Origin: Homalodisca vitripennis
Lineage: Eukaryota; Arthropoda; Insecta; Hemiptera; Cicadellidae
NCBI RefSeq assembly: GCF_021130785.1
Contig: NC_060213.1
Location: 115,584,501 to 115,648,500, forward strand
Reading direction: 5' to 3'
DNA length: 64,000 nucleotides
In this document: in pieces, positions 47,029-58,297 of the stretch
Layout of the letters: every line of letters starts with the position of its first letter
How positions within the stretch are numbered: the first letter of the stretch is position 1
Made by a program: the position numbers and the translations under genes
The notes under the pieces: model-generated
What the model saw: the letters and a program-made list of their open reading frames with translations, nothing else
What the model was told of the DNA's origin: nothing
The model's database searches: none

Positions 47029-48079
47029 GATAGGCTGATTTGATTTGAACTAAAAATGTTAGCAAGAAGTAAAAAGGAAGTCTTAGTTCTGATATAAATA
47101 TATTTCAATCATATATCAATAACTTTTATAAATTACCTAAATGTTTAATGTTTGTAACTTATTTGAATTTTAATGCAACACACAACAGTGTATAGAAACC
47201 AATTTTTAGGTGTTTTAAACAATACAAGCTAGGTTAATAACAGAGGAATGGTGAAGCAATGAATTACAGGCGATTTGTCAGGAGGTGCGTGAAAGTGAAA
47301 GTTTACTGCAAGATAAATTTTGAAGTAAGAGATTAACGGTGACGCACACATACATTCATCATTGGTGTGTATGATCTCTGAAATTGAATATCACAAGTTA
47401 TAGGCCTTCTTCATTAGTAAATACATTTCTGCAAAGATTTATGAATATGAATTGTGAATAAAGGACAAACTTTAGTGTTACTCGATTCAAGTGTAATTTT
47501 TAATACACATAACATAGATACCGAGTAAAGTGTTGATTCAATGTGAGTTTAGTTCTGCAATGAGTTTAGCTCCAGCTCTTTGTACCTCTTAGTGCGTCTG
47601 GTATATGACGCTGTGCCTTAACTTTCACATGTATTTTAATCAATGCATATATTAAATATAATATATAATATAATTTACGTAGTACATAAGTAGACTATAA
47701 AAAAGAGAGCCTGACCACTAATGTTCCTGCATACTAAACTTAAAACGGAATAAAAACATTTCAGGCTGCATCTTAAAAGCTTTTACAGTAGAGTACACAC
47801 AACAGCTGGGTCAGACTTCATTATAACACAAAATTTTCTAAACATTTTTTGTTTGTTAACACACACACACAAAATTCCATTAAATTATTCTAATATATTA
47901 TATAATTGATAAATGTTTACTTTTGGTAAATTAATGTTCAGTGGAATCCACACATATTTAATTGTAAAGTCCGAAGTATTCGGGATTTAGATATTGAGTG
48001 ACATAAAAGAAACATTTGTATATCTTACACTCTGAGAGGTAGTCTTATGATAAACGAAATAATTTCAGAGAAACTACCA

Positions 48080-48237
48080 TTATCAAGAACTATTAGTAGC
48101 CCACTGAATAACGAGGCTGAGGAAATTCGTGAGTCAGCAACACTGGACTCACCCTTAGCGCCCACTACGAGGGCAGTGTGGGTGATTATGACGTCATAAA
48201 TAGAACCCAGACGTTTGGCGCTTTTAATGTCTGACAA
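48080..48237 (+). repeat. Interspersed repeat, copy b of three
   Basis: Same element as 7,990-8,150 and, inverted, 56,275-56,400. Here the central motif reads ATGACGTCAT. The 70-codon minus frame over it is a shadow of the repeat. Confidence 0.75.
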
Positions 48238-48810
48238 AAAAAAATTAAGGGTGTGCCGTCAAAATTTACTTTAACTGGAGTATTTCAGTTAAACATATAA
48301 CTTTAGTTGTTACTTCCAAGTAATACTAATAGTCAATACCAGTATATTTTTGTTTTACTACGTGTAAAATTCACTAAAACGTTCATTTTAATGCTTTTCA
48401 CCCCAAAAATGTGTTTGAAAAGAGATGATTTTTTTATATTGTCTACAGTTGAATATTTATTAGGTTTCAAGTTTTTACGCGTTGCACACAATATGTCGTT
48501 GCAATGTGTGAATAAATGTATCGGTTCCACAACCTTCACTTATACACGCTGTGCTACACAACGTGCCATACAACATTATTCTTCTGAGAATATATAGAAA
48601 ATTATAGAGATCATTTCATTGTGATAATAAGGTTACATATTTCATTGTTTAAAAAATTTTAATGTTTACGTAAAGTTTGGCAAAAAATTAATTCTTTCTC
48701 AAATGATTTCGTTTCCCATCAAGGTTAAAATTAGGACCATGTAAAAATAATCACTAACACTCACCCACATTCCATAGTCACATAAACTCATGGAACTCGT
48801 GGTGACTATA

Positions 48811-48990
48811 CAGAGTGTCCCACGAGTAACCCAATAAACTTCTCAGGTTTTTTATATCATCAGAACCATTAAAACGTTCTTGTAAACATTTTTCCGGAAA
48901 CGCGTTGTTTACGAGTTATGGCTAGGAAAATATTACTACCGATTTTCTTGGAATGAACGGTAATAAAGCAAAACGAATGCTTTTATGTCT
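48811..48990 (+). mobile_element. Possible Tc1/mariner-superfamily terminal fragment
   Basis: TA|CAGAGTGTCCCACGAGTAAC at 48,809-48,830 resembles the CAGGGTGTCCC(A) ends of Tc1/mariner-superfamily and related elements, and compares with CAGCGTGGCCCATAAG at 61,045. It is followed by GGAAACGCGTTGTTTACGAG, a segment I associate with interspersed elements of this kind. No reverse-complement partner was found within the next kilobases and no transposase frame is present, so only one end remains. Confidence 0.4.
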
Positions 48991-49184
48991 TCAAGATAGT
49001 ATTAATTTTCAGTAGTGTGCCACACCACGTATCGAGTAACAGGCAAGTAATATTTTAAGTCTGTTTCTCATTTCCTTGTGTTAAATGTGTTGGTATATCT
49101 CATGTTAAAATGCCGTAGCTTCTTTACAAATATTTTTATTTTGTAATTTTCTTGTTGGTAGCATCGTTAACCCTAATAATTCTA

Positions 49185-49375
49185 AGCGAAATTCCATTCA
49201 GTCAAATATATCCGATGTTCCTATTTAGAATTGAAGCTTCATGCAAAATTTCAAGTCTATAGGATAGTTAGTTCTCAGGATATCTTGCAGATAGAAAGAC
49301 GGAAATTAAATTTTTATAGTCGCTTAAGGGATAGACTTCGATAACGCTTAGTGAAAACCCAATTAGGAATAATTA
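49185..49375 (+). repeat. Probable interspersed-repeat fragment
   Basis: Contains GAAGCTTCATGCAAAATTTC, then AAGTCTATAGGATAGTTAG, then AAGGGATAGACTTCG. This wording is typical of moderately conserved arthropod repeats, but no second copy occurs in the window. The call rests on recollection of such repeats, not on a comparison made here. Confidence 0.3.
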
Positions 49376-49699
49376 GTAATTACTCACATTATACACATGG
49401 ATTTAGATAGGCAGAAATACCTTAGTCAGTACAAATTATATACGTATTTTTAAATACAGTAATAAGTATTAACTTTCAATTTATAAGTAGCTTAATCAAA
49501 GCTCAAACTATTGCAAATATTTACAATTCAAATGCAAGTATCTTCTTTGAACCTTGTGGACAGGACCAAAGTATTTGAAATGCAGATAGTTTACTGGTAA
49601 ATTTCATGTAAACCGCAAACACTCGCTCGTCCCATTGACTTTCTTTCCACATTTTCTACGAAATTTAAGAAATAAACATAAACCATTTTCCATGATTTG

Positions 49700-51050
49700 C
49701 TGTTCACATCCCGACCTGAAAGAAGTTTTCTTTGTTACGCCACGCTGACGGAGATATCGATACGCTCTAAAATCAAATTCTACGCTTGAGATGTAATATA
49801 TTAGATAGCGTTTACGTTTTCCGATATTGCTAAAAGTTATTATTGTAACTCAAATTTTCTAACATAATTGGCAAACAATATATCAATGTGCTATATGAGT
49901 TGCTAAGGTTCCATAAGTAACCATAACACTTTGCAAGCAAGACACTAAATGAAACTAAACTAAACTCTTAGTAGATCGAAAACTCCAAGAGAAAATACTG
50001 AGCACGACAATTTTTAAAGTTTAGGTGTTTTTTTGTAAATTTTAGGTACATGCCTAATGACTAAACCGGTTGAGTGATGTAATGACACTTTTGAAAAGTA
50101 ATCAAATGCGGTAACCTTTTTAAAAACAATATACTGGATTTACTTTTGAAATCATTTTCGTCTGAATACAAAGATTCCAGAGGCAATAAGAGCTTTAAAA
50201 CTGACAGACGCTGATATTGAACGTAAAATGTAATAACAAGTTTTTATCAGCTGGGGCGGAAAACCAACCGATGTCGCTGCCTTGCTTTCTGTTCCATTTT
50301 TTTACCAACCTTTAGTTTAGATTCTTCAATAATATTGAACCTCAAATAGTTTATTTTATTTTATTAGCCCTGATTTCAACATGGCATGTTTTCTATTTAC
50401 GTATATAAGTTACGTTTTAAAATAACGTAAATTTTCATTAACATTTTTCCTTGAAATTATTTACAAGCACATCAAGCATTTTAGTTCATTATCTGATATT
50501 TTAATATGTTGTTCTATATCATATAATCTACATAATTTTTTTATCCCAATATGGGTTTTAATTTTGCTAATCAAACTTTACTTATTATGTTATTTTAAAA
50601 CAGTAAAAAACGCTGAAACAGGTTTTTTTAACAGGTGCTTTAATAACAATATGAATCATGTTACTCTTCTTATAAATAGAATACATATAACATAATACTA
50701 TTCATCAGCGCCTGTATATTATGATACTTTATTACACATTCCTTGATCACGTCAAAAACTTTAAACATTAACTCTTGACGAAAATATACTTATTTGGACA
50801 AAAATAACACAAACATAGAAACACATACATATATTATTAATAACATAATATATAGGATAATAATAACATAATATATAGGAAATAAAGTAAAAATTCAAAT
50901 AAATTAATTTATTTTTATAGTCAATATTTTTATTTATAACGTTTTTTATCTGTGTTTGACTGTCATTGAATTCCATTTATTCATTTCTTTCTTCGATGTA
51001 TTTTTATTACGAAGTAGTATTTTTTTATAGATACACATAAACATTCAGGT
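49700..51050. other. AT-rich DNA, nothing assignable
   Basis: No gene or repeat could be supported. The segmental duplication fades out just before this point. Confidence 0.45.
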
Positions 51051-51054
51051 GGAA

Positions 51055-51400
51055 TTACCTTTGTATTTTGTCCCTAAAACCTAAAGGGTTCTCTCCTTGG
51101 ACCAATAGGAACCAATATAACAAGTTTATGAATCACTAGGGCATCATCATCAGTACATACTCATCAATACAGGGATCAGACGAATGGACAGACCGACAGA
51201 CATACGGATTGATACGGACGAAATGAACTTTGACCTCTTGAGCACAAAATCGATATGGTACTCCTTCAACGACGAGGAACATATACACAAAGTTTCAAGC
51301 CTGCAGGACCTTTCTATCAAATGTTTTACCACAGACGGAAGGATGGCCAGACTGATGGACGGATAACCACACGATTCCAATAAGATAGGATCCTTAATCA
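51055..51400 (+). repeat. Probable interspersed-repeat fragment
   Basis: Starts CCTAAAGGGTTCTCTCCTTG, then GGACCAATAGGAACCAATAT, and later GACAGACCGACAGACATACG and AAATGAACTTTGACCTCTTG. Then come AGTTTCAAGCCTGCAGGACC and a second GACGGAAGGATGGCCAGAC stretch. Two GACAGAC-rich parts bracketing a TTTGACC...CAAGTTT core recall repeats found in arthropods and molluscs. Overlapping frames on both strands are shadows. Confidence 0.4.
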
Positions 51401-52319
51401 TTAAAACTGTACCATGGATAACGCTTAAAATTAGCAACAATTCCTGAACTCTACATAGCAACAAATTCTAAATCAATAAACTAAAATTATAATCAGTAAC
51501 AATAATAAATCAATTATCAGGTATTTTTATGCCTGAGTATGAGAATTAAAACGACTAATATCAGACAAATAATTTCAAAAATGTATTATTCAACAAATTG
51601 AACAAATTTTATCAATACTGAAAATGTATTGTAATGAATATAGAATAGGAAGATGTACCTGTAGTTATGACATAAACGTTTCCTTAGTTACAGTATTAAT
51701 TTATTGCAGTGAATAATTGTTGAATTATTTGGAATGTGTTGCTATAAACTATATTTTTGAGAAAATATTTTTCTCCATTCTATTTGTATTATATGCTGAA
51801 TTAAACCCTGAATCAGACCAGTGGAGGTAAGAAATAATATTTAACCACCCTAAGGTATGATTCACGCTCGGTTCAACGTGTTAATCGTTTCATGTTAAAT
51901 AAGAAATCCAAACACTACATCATGCATTCCATCCATATACAATTATTATTTCAAGCATTATTACGTGCTTTAAATAGTGAACAGAAGGATAAACCTGATT
52001 ATAGGTGAATAACTATTGTCCGCCACTTAAACTCTACTCATACTAATTAGTCGCAGTAGCTCACTGGAATATAATCAATTTAAAATATATGTTAATTGGA
52101 AAAAGAGACAGTCCTGCACCAGTTTTGCGGTAATTTGACTATCTTTTGCAATCTTCTCAGTTAATTAATTCTATTAATTGTTAGTCCAATGTTAACGAAA
52201 TCGTTGGTTCACAGAATAATATGTTTTGTTACAGTCAACTGCACGGAATGTTCGATTACATTTAACATGCTCTTTTAACTAATATTCCATAATTTTAAAG
52301 CTCAATATTAAATTTCCCA

Positions 52320-52500
52320 CTGACTTAAAGACCAGTGTGGCGTAGCATGGAGGGATCTCTGAAGTCAAAACAGGCCTATATACTCGTATATTCATCCTAG
52401 GGGCCCAAGAATATCCCTGTAACATTTCATTACAAAATGTTGAATATATTACGCGTGAAGCAAAACAAACAAACAGGCATCCATATCTATAGTATTATGA
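52320..52500 (+). repeat. Possible retroposon 3' tail
   Basis: AAGACCAGTGTGGCGTAGC through GGGGCCCAAGAATATCCCTG to AAGCAAAACAAACAAACAGG, then CATCCATATCTATAGTATT. A run of CAAACAAACAGGCAT near the end is common in 3' ends of insect non-LTR elements. There is no coding remnant. Confidence 0.3.
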
Positions 52501-52671
52501 ACATACTATAAATATTAGTTATTTAATTAATTTGTTAAAACTTAATATTAAAAAAGTAATTTTTGTAATTATTTTATAAAAAATACACTATTATTAATCG
52601 TATAATTTTAAATTTATTATGTTGTAAATAAAGAAAAAAATAAATAACATTTCATCGTACTTTGGTTAACC

Positions 52672-52782
52672 TCACACATAGGACAATTTGAAGGCCATAA
52701 ACATCACAGCCACAAACTGCCATAAGGAGAATGGCCCAAGTTTCACTGGAGAAGTTTCTATAATGGGCTCTTCATTCTCCAT
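52672..52782 (-). CDS. Candidate first coding exon, SLC22-like N-terminus
   Basis: Minus-strand ATG at 52,782 gives MENEEPIIETSPVKLGPF and then SLWQFVAVMFMAFKLSYV before a TGA at 52,674-52,672. The stop overlaps a good splice donor, TATGT|GTGAGG (GT at 52,675-52,674) or TAT|GTGTGAG, so the peptide is likely the first exon of a spliced gene. The layout of an acidic start, then G-P-F-x-x-W-Q, then a hydrophobic segment matches the N-terminus of insect organic cation/carnitine transporters (SLC22, major facilitator superfamily), where GxFGxWQ leads into transmembrane helix 1. The frame is open for 25 codons upstream as well. Base composition is well above the local background. No second exon was found at lower coordinates. 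The overlapping plus frame at 52,688-53,008 is taken as its shadow. Confidence 0.35.
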   Translation of the reverse strand: MENEEPIIETSPVKLGPFSLWQFVAVMFMAFKLSYV

Positions 52783-53631
52783 TCCCTCAAAATTTGAAAA
52801 GGCCAGCCAACGCGATGCAATAACAAAACTTCTCCACTTGATTATGCCCGAAAGGGTTTATGGTCAAATTACCTACTTCCGGATTGTCATCTGCACTTCA
52901 CCGTCAGGTAACTTACTTACTTCAAACACAGGACGGAAACTCTTTTCTAAGACCACGATGATACATTTACCGAGAACTAATTACAAGATTTCACTACAAA
53001 AACTCTGACTTTTAAATAAACCTATTCTTGAAGAAATTTACAATTTCATGAAAATGATTGGCCTTTAAAAAAGCTTATAGATTTGTGGGGAAATATCAAC
53101 AACTCAAACATTGGCTTTGATATACTGTAATTACCTCATACTACATTAATTTCATTAGGTTATATATGCGTAAATAATGCTTGCGATAATTATGATCCTA
53201 TATAAAATAACTAAACTAATTGTGATCCGTTGTATAAGTCCAAGGTTCTCACTTTCTGCCCTACACCAAATTTTTTTAAACTATTTGATCGAAGACACGT
53301 TATTGTAAACACGAAACGCTTAACAGGCTTCTCTAATGTTGTATGCAAAAGTTCAAATCTATATAGCTCATATCATTCTATAAATATTCTAAGGACTGAT
53401 AAACAGACATATAATCACAACAACAAAATGTACAAATCCCTTTGAAGACAAGAAAGCAATTGTAATAGTAAGAGTGCTCCACTAAGAGTTCCAGTAAGCT
53501 AGAAAAACAATATACTTGTCTAGAATACCACTTGGAGCTTGACAAATATATTCTGTCTGTCCTCACATATCGAAACCAACTGATCTATAATAAATATATT
53601 TTGCACAAAGCTTCACTTTGTTGCTTCACTC

Positions 53632-53683
53632 AATCATCAAAGTCAATGTCGGTTATATATAACCGACATTGACTTTGATGATT
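53632..53683. repeat. Perfect 52-bp palindrome
   Basis: Each arm is 26 bp: AATCATCAAAGTCAATGTCG then GTTATA, with the exact mirror on the other side and no spacer (centre between 53,657 and 53,658, within TTATATATAA). The next outer bases do not pair. No direct repeat flanks it and no copy occurs elsewhere in the window. It would extrude as a cruciform or fold as a hairpin in single-stranded DNA or RNA. Confidence 0.95.
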
Positions 53684-53689
53684 CTGTCT

Positions 53690-54590
53690 TTCGATGGACG
53701 TTAGCCTGAGCGTTAGTGATAATTTTACATTGCTCTTATGAGACACCATGATGACAACTAGAAACTCCCACCTTAATAGAGTTGTAAATAGACATAGTAC
53801 AATTATATGTCACTTGAACATGTACATATTAAAACAACTATCCTAGTAAAATGACCTGAAATTCTGCACGAAAACTGTTTTGTGATACATTACGTGACGT
53901 ACTCCTACCTTCTAATAAATAATAAGAGTAATTTCGAACTGTTCTGTTATTATTGCCACCATTAAATAACAGACGGCGATGTTATGTTCCGATACAAAAT
54001 GAAGGAATATTTAGATTCGGTCTCGTGTGAAACATTAATCTTATGCAGCCATTTCTCATTTTGACGTCTCTTTTGGCAAATGGCAGCTAGACTAGCTTTA
54101 TCCTTCAATGCTTCAGTCACAAATTTTACTATTTTATTTATATAATTTTGCTTCGACTGTTTTTGATTGAACAGCTTTGAGCCCTGTTCTAAGGTAGCTA
54201 TCTCATTTAGTATCAAAGAAATAAAGACGTTATATCTACACAATAATAAAAATTGGTTTATAGGGAAAAGATTTCATTTGAATCTTTCCATCTATGTAAT
54301 TGTTTACCCTAAAATATATTACATTATGACGGTATATGTACTTAATTTAATAATGTGTGGTGTGTGTGTGTGTTTGTGGTATAGTTTGTTGTTCTATGTT
54401 CAGTGAGAGCCTGTTTCTCTGTACTCCTTCATAACGACTTATGTAGTAAATATTATCAAATTTAATAACTTGATCTTTGTTGACTTTTTATTTATTATTT
54501 AGTTTTTAAATTTTTTATCGTTATCTAGTTTGTAGATTTCTTTTTTTGGTGAAATAAGTTATTAACAGGTAATTCTATACAATAGTAATT
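53690..54590. other. No supported gene
   Basis: Short frames only. The minus frame at 53,962-54,243 (93 codons) is rich in Lys, Gln and Asn with no recognisable domain and is probably chance. A short TG run lies near 54,357-54,374. Confidence 0.4.
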
Positions 54591-54730
54591 AATTAGTGGT
54601 GAAATTTATCGTAAAGTTAGTTTTTATACTTTTCTTTCGTAAAGTCTTGACGAGTATACAACGTTTAGAGCAATCTAACACAACCGATAAACGATTAGGT
54701 GTCAGTCTTACCAAGAGGGTTTATAAACAG

Positions 54731-54946
54731 GAGCTTTCAACTTATATATGTATTTCAACTATCACTATACTACACGTGAGTAATCTATTGGAGACGGCTG
54801 ACTCGAGGCTATTGGCGAGAAATTGCACTGCTACGGATCAACAAACAGTAACTCCAGAGCCGCAGGGAGTACAGGACGACACACCGACCGCAGTGGAGCT
54901 CAAACACAGTAGCTCTATCAACACGGATGAGCTATGTTCTTTATAA
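54731..54946 (+). CDS. Candidate terminal coding exon (C-terminal tail)
   Basis: From about 54,775 to the TAA at 54,944 the plus frame reads SNLLETADSRLLARNC, then TATDQQTVTPEPQGVQDD, then TPTAVELKHSSSINTDELCSL. Codons become GC-rich and varied exactly here, against AT-rich flanks. That is the signature of constrained coding sequence. The left boundary is uncertain: ACACGTGAG|TAAT at 54,780 or AAACAG|GAGC at 54,731 could be acceptors, and the first part of the 116-codon frame (from 54,596) looks non-coding. A polyadenylation signal AATAAA occurs at 55,096-55,101. The sequence is hydrophilic, Ser/Thr/Asp/Glu-rich, like a cytoplasmic tail. I recognise no family. Confidence 0.35.
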   Translation, partial: ELSTYICISTITILHVSNLLETADSRLLARNCTATDQQTVTPEPQGVQDDTPTAVELKHSSSINTDELCSL

Positions 54947-55101
54947 TCTCCTAACTCATTGGCATTACTATTACACTCATAATATAAGTGTAATAATATA
55001 ACATAAATGAGAGTAAGTTTCTTAGTTAAGTAAATATATTTTTACTAGTGTATTTTATTCTGTGACATGAAAAAGTCAAGAATTTATAACATGATAATAA
55101 A

Positions 55102-56270
55102 TTAATTTCTGGAACCTAGACCTTTGTGGGGTGATGTAGAAACAGAAGCATATAGTAATAATGATAACAATAACTCAAATGTATGGTAATATTCTTTATG
55201 ATTTTAAATTGCCTATGTATTTTGAATATTTTGTTCACAACATTGTATACCAAACTTGCTTGAGTTATACAAAATATTCAAGTATGCGTGTTCTGTATAC
55301 ACGGGAATAGACTAGTGTAAAAGTGAAATATTTGAAAACGAGTATATGTGAGTGAACCCAAGTCTTTAAAGCTGCCCAAAAGAATTGAGAATTTAATATT
55401 AATTCTCAAAATATATTCATTATACTATCTATATTTTATAAAAATTATTAATAATCGTTGACTAAAAACCTATTTTCCCAATTATAGTTATTATTTTATT
55501 ATTTGTACATAAAAAAACCCTTAATATTAAAAGGTTAAGGCAAATCATAATTTTATATGGCCTTCAAAGGCTGTATATTTATATCATCAACTAATGTAAA
55601 GTGTCCATTAATTTGCACTGTTAACAGGAACCTAAGAGCTTCATTTGCCACCCAAATTAATAAAAATGTGCGTTGAATATTACTAAACCAGTATTAACTG
55701 CACTATAAACCCAATGTCACAAACATCTTGTACGTGTGATACTGTATGCGATAAAATAATAAACCACTTTAGTAAATATAAAAAAAAGTTAAGAGTGGCC
55801 TTAAGTTGTATTCTGATTTGTAAGATAAAGATGTGAAGTGTTTAATGTAAAATTCAGCAAAGCTCACATTTTACGTTTCTCAACCAAAATTGGAATCACG
55901 AATTTAACAAGATTTTTAAGTTTCTTGAATTTTTAGCAGTTTATTTCCACACCCCGATTAAATATTTCGACCCAACCAATTATTCCAGAATATAGATAGG
56001 CGTTTGAGAGTTAAAATTTTTAACTATACTCTATTCAATTAATACAAGTTAAATACGAAAGAAAATGTTAGATTTAGTATTAGAAAGATTTTATTAAACA
56101 CATAGACAGAAATGAAGAATTTGAACACCTCTAACTTCTTTTTATCTAATACGTATTTTAATATTTATTTGTTAACTATTAAATATTGAGTAATAATTAT
56201 TTAGAAATAATCTCTTCATTTTCAGTTGCTTTGAAGTTAGAGAAGAGTAGACTGATATGAAATTCACCTT
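55102..56270. other. AT-rich DNA, nothing assignable
   Basis: No gene, RNA or transposon end was supported. Confidence 0.45.
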
Positions 56271-56274
56271 ACTT

Positions 56275-56400
56275 CCGAGTTTTATTTCTGACGTCAGAGT
56301 CACCCACACTGCCCTCTAGAGGACGTCAAGTGCGAGCCTAATGTTGCTGATTCACCGTTACTTACACGGCCTCATAACCCTTATAATCAGTATTGCTTTT
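56275..56400 (-). repeat. Interspersed repeat, copy c of three (inverted)
   Basis: The minus strand reads AGGGTTATGAGGCCGTG, GTGAATCAGCAACATTAG, GAGGGCAGTGTGGGTGAC and TGACGTCAGAAATAAAAC. These match the core of 7,990-8,150 and 48,080-48,237. Its inverted orientation outside the segmental duplication shows that the element disperses by itself. Confidence 0.7.
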
Positions 56401-56404
56401 TAAT

Positions 56405-58201
56405 TGAATTTATTATATATTTATTGGATTTACCACGTGAATGCGTTTGTGTAAAAAAAGGACAGTAAAATATACGCTTTCGTTACTAAAATTTCTGTGA
56501 ATAAAAACAGTTAAATGAAATTTTCTTTTACATCCGATTATACTGACAGATTTTTATTTTTACTATCAAACATTGCTCCGTAATATCTGCATTAAATTTG
56601 ATCGTTTATTAAAAAAATAAAATTATATTATTTTCAACATTTGTCATGTTTACATAGCGGAGGTATATGTAGCATATGATAAACAGAGAAATTAAAATTA
56701 ATTAATAAGTACGGAAGAAAATATATAAGAATATAAGTAAATTCGTAATAATATAAGTAAAATTAAAAATTTAATTCTTTAAACAAGGTTTTGAAGATAG
56801 GAATGGTACAGAAAGACAGCGGTTTATCAGGAAGTCGACTTTGATAACTGGTGACAATGGGGGTTGACAGTTGACAATTAACTTCCCTAGCCTTGTGATC
56901 AAGGGCGTCGGTGCTAAGATAGTTTTGGTCAGGAAAGGGATCGTTATAAAACTCTTACTCGCGAATCTCAGCGTCTTTTTTAGGTGTTTAGCAGATTATA
57001 TTAGTGGTGCACCCGGTCGTTCTTTTTCCATACACATTCTGCGAGGGAATTTGCCTAAGTAGAAAATATTTTTCCACATTGCGATTTTCATATCTTAAAC
57101 TTAATGCTAGCTATCTTATACAGGGAATATTGTATTACTTTGATACAAAGGAGACTAAAAAGATTAGAACACTAAATAATTAACGCAACTTGGTAACTTG
57201 GAGAGTGAAAGTTTAATGTTAGTTAAAGATTACTTGGTATAGAAATTTTGTATTCAACAGTCAGAATACATTTAAAACTTTAATATATCAAGTTAATAAA
57301 TCATTAGAAGAATATATTTCAATTACAGCTTTCACTTTTTGTCTGTGCCAACAGTAACCCACGTTTTGCTTATAATAGAGAACAATTTTATTTTATTTAT
57401 ATTAAGTTCGACGTTTATTATTTTATTTGAATTTTATAATAAAGTTACATTTTTAATTCGATTTAAATGTTGAGTCCAGAAGTTAACTTCAATATAGTTT
57501 TTTAATCATTTGGTGATGAAACTAAACATTTAACTTGAAGAAAAATTATTTATTGAATACCAGATTAAGTATGTAGTTTAATAAACAATATTTTTAAGTA
57601 ATTTAAGAAGTATTCTCTTGTCTGTTTATACCTATAAATTTAAAACTGCAAATACATGAATTGCTGGTAAACTAATAAAAAATATGTAAAGAGATTTAAT
57701 GATTTTGCCGAACTCTCCATGGTATAAATGCTAAAGCAAAATTATTTAATCATCCTGAATGGAAAGAACACGTAGCGAATAGAAAAGAGTATTTCCAGTT
57801 TGTGTATTTATTGACTTAAAATGTTAGTGTATACTTTTTACCCTACCTATACCTAGCTCTCCACTTACTTCTTACACCCAAACTTGAGACATTGACATAA
57901 CATTGCTAATATTTACACTAATATTTAAGTGGAGCTCCATCGCACTGTATATTAACTGTATATTTACATCATTTCCTATACAGGAAAGATGTAGCTACTG
58001 TTATATAATAATTTTTACATCAGACGTGAATAAATATATCTCGGTGTTATAATGGGCAAGGAATTTGATAATAATAAAACTACCATTTTTCATTTATAAC
58101 AGGAAATACATTTATGGTCCTTTGTTTAAAATTTATTTTGAAAGTTGATAATGGAAACACTCAGCTTATGAAAAATGATATAATAGTATACTGCGCATTG
58201 G

Positions 58202-58297
<96 letters not shown>

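Larger units (their letters stand above)
42258..49680 (+). repeat. Diverged segmental duplication, copy 2
   Basis: Partner of 728-10,830. Blocks 42,258-42,396, 43,130-43,745, 45,870-46,110, 47,190-47,480, 47,760-47,870, 48,080-48,237 and 49,415-49,680 follow in the same order and orientation as in copy 1. This copy is about 2.6 kb shorter. It lacks the 5.8-7.3 kb complex region, the LTR-like block and the Helitron fragment, but has its own extra 2 kb between 43.8 and 45.9 kb. The last block shares CTTCTTTGAACCTT and TCCCATTGACTTT with 10,690-10,790. No shared open frame was seen. Confidence 0.75.

Noticed and set aside
52688..53008. 106-codon plus frame
   Set aside because: It starts with TTG, lies antisense to the better supported SLC22-like exon, and shows no domain.
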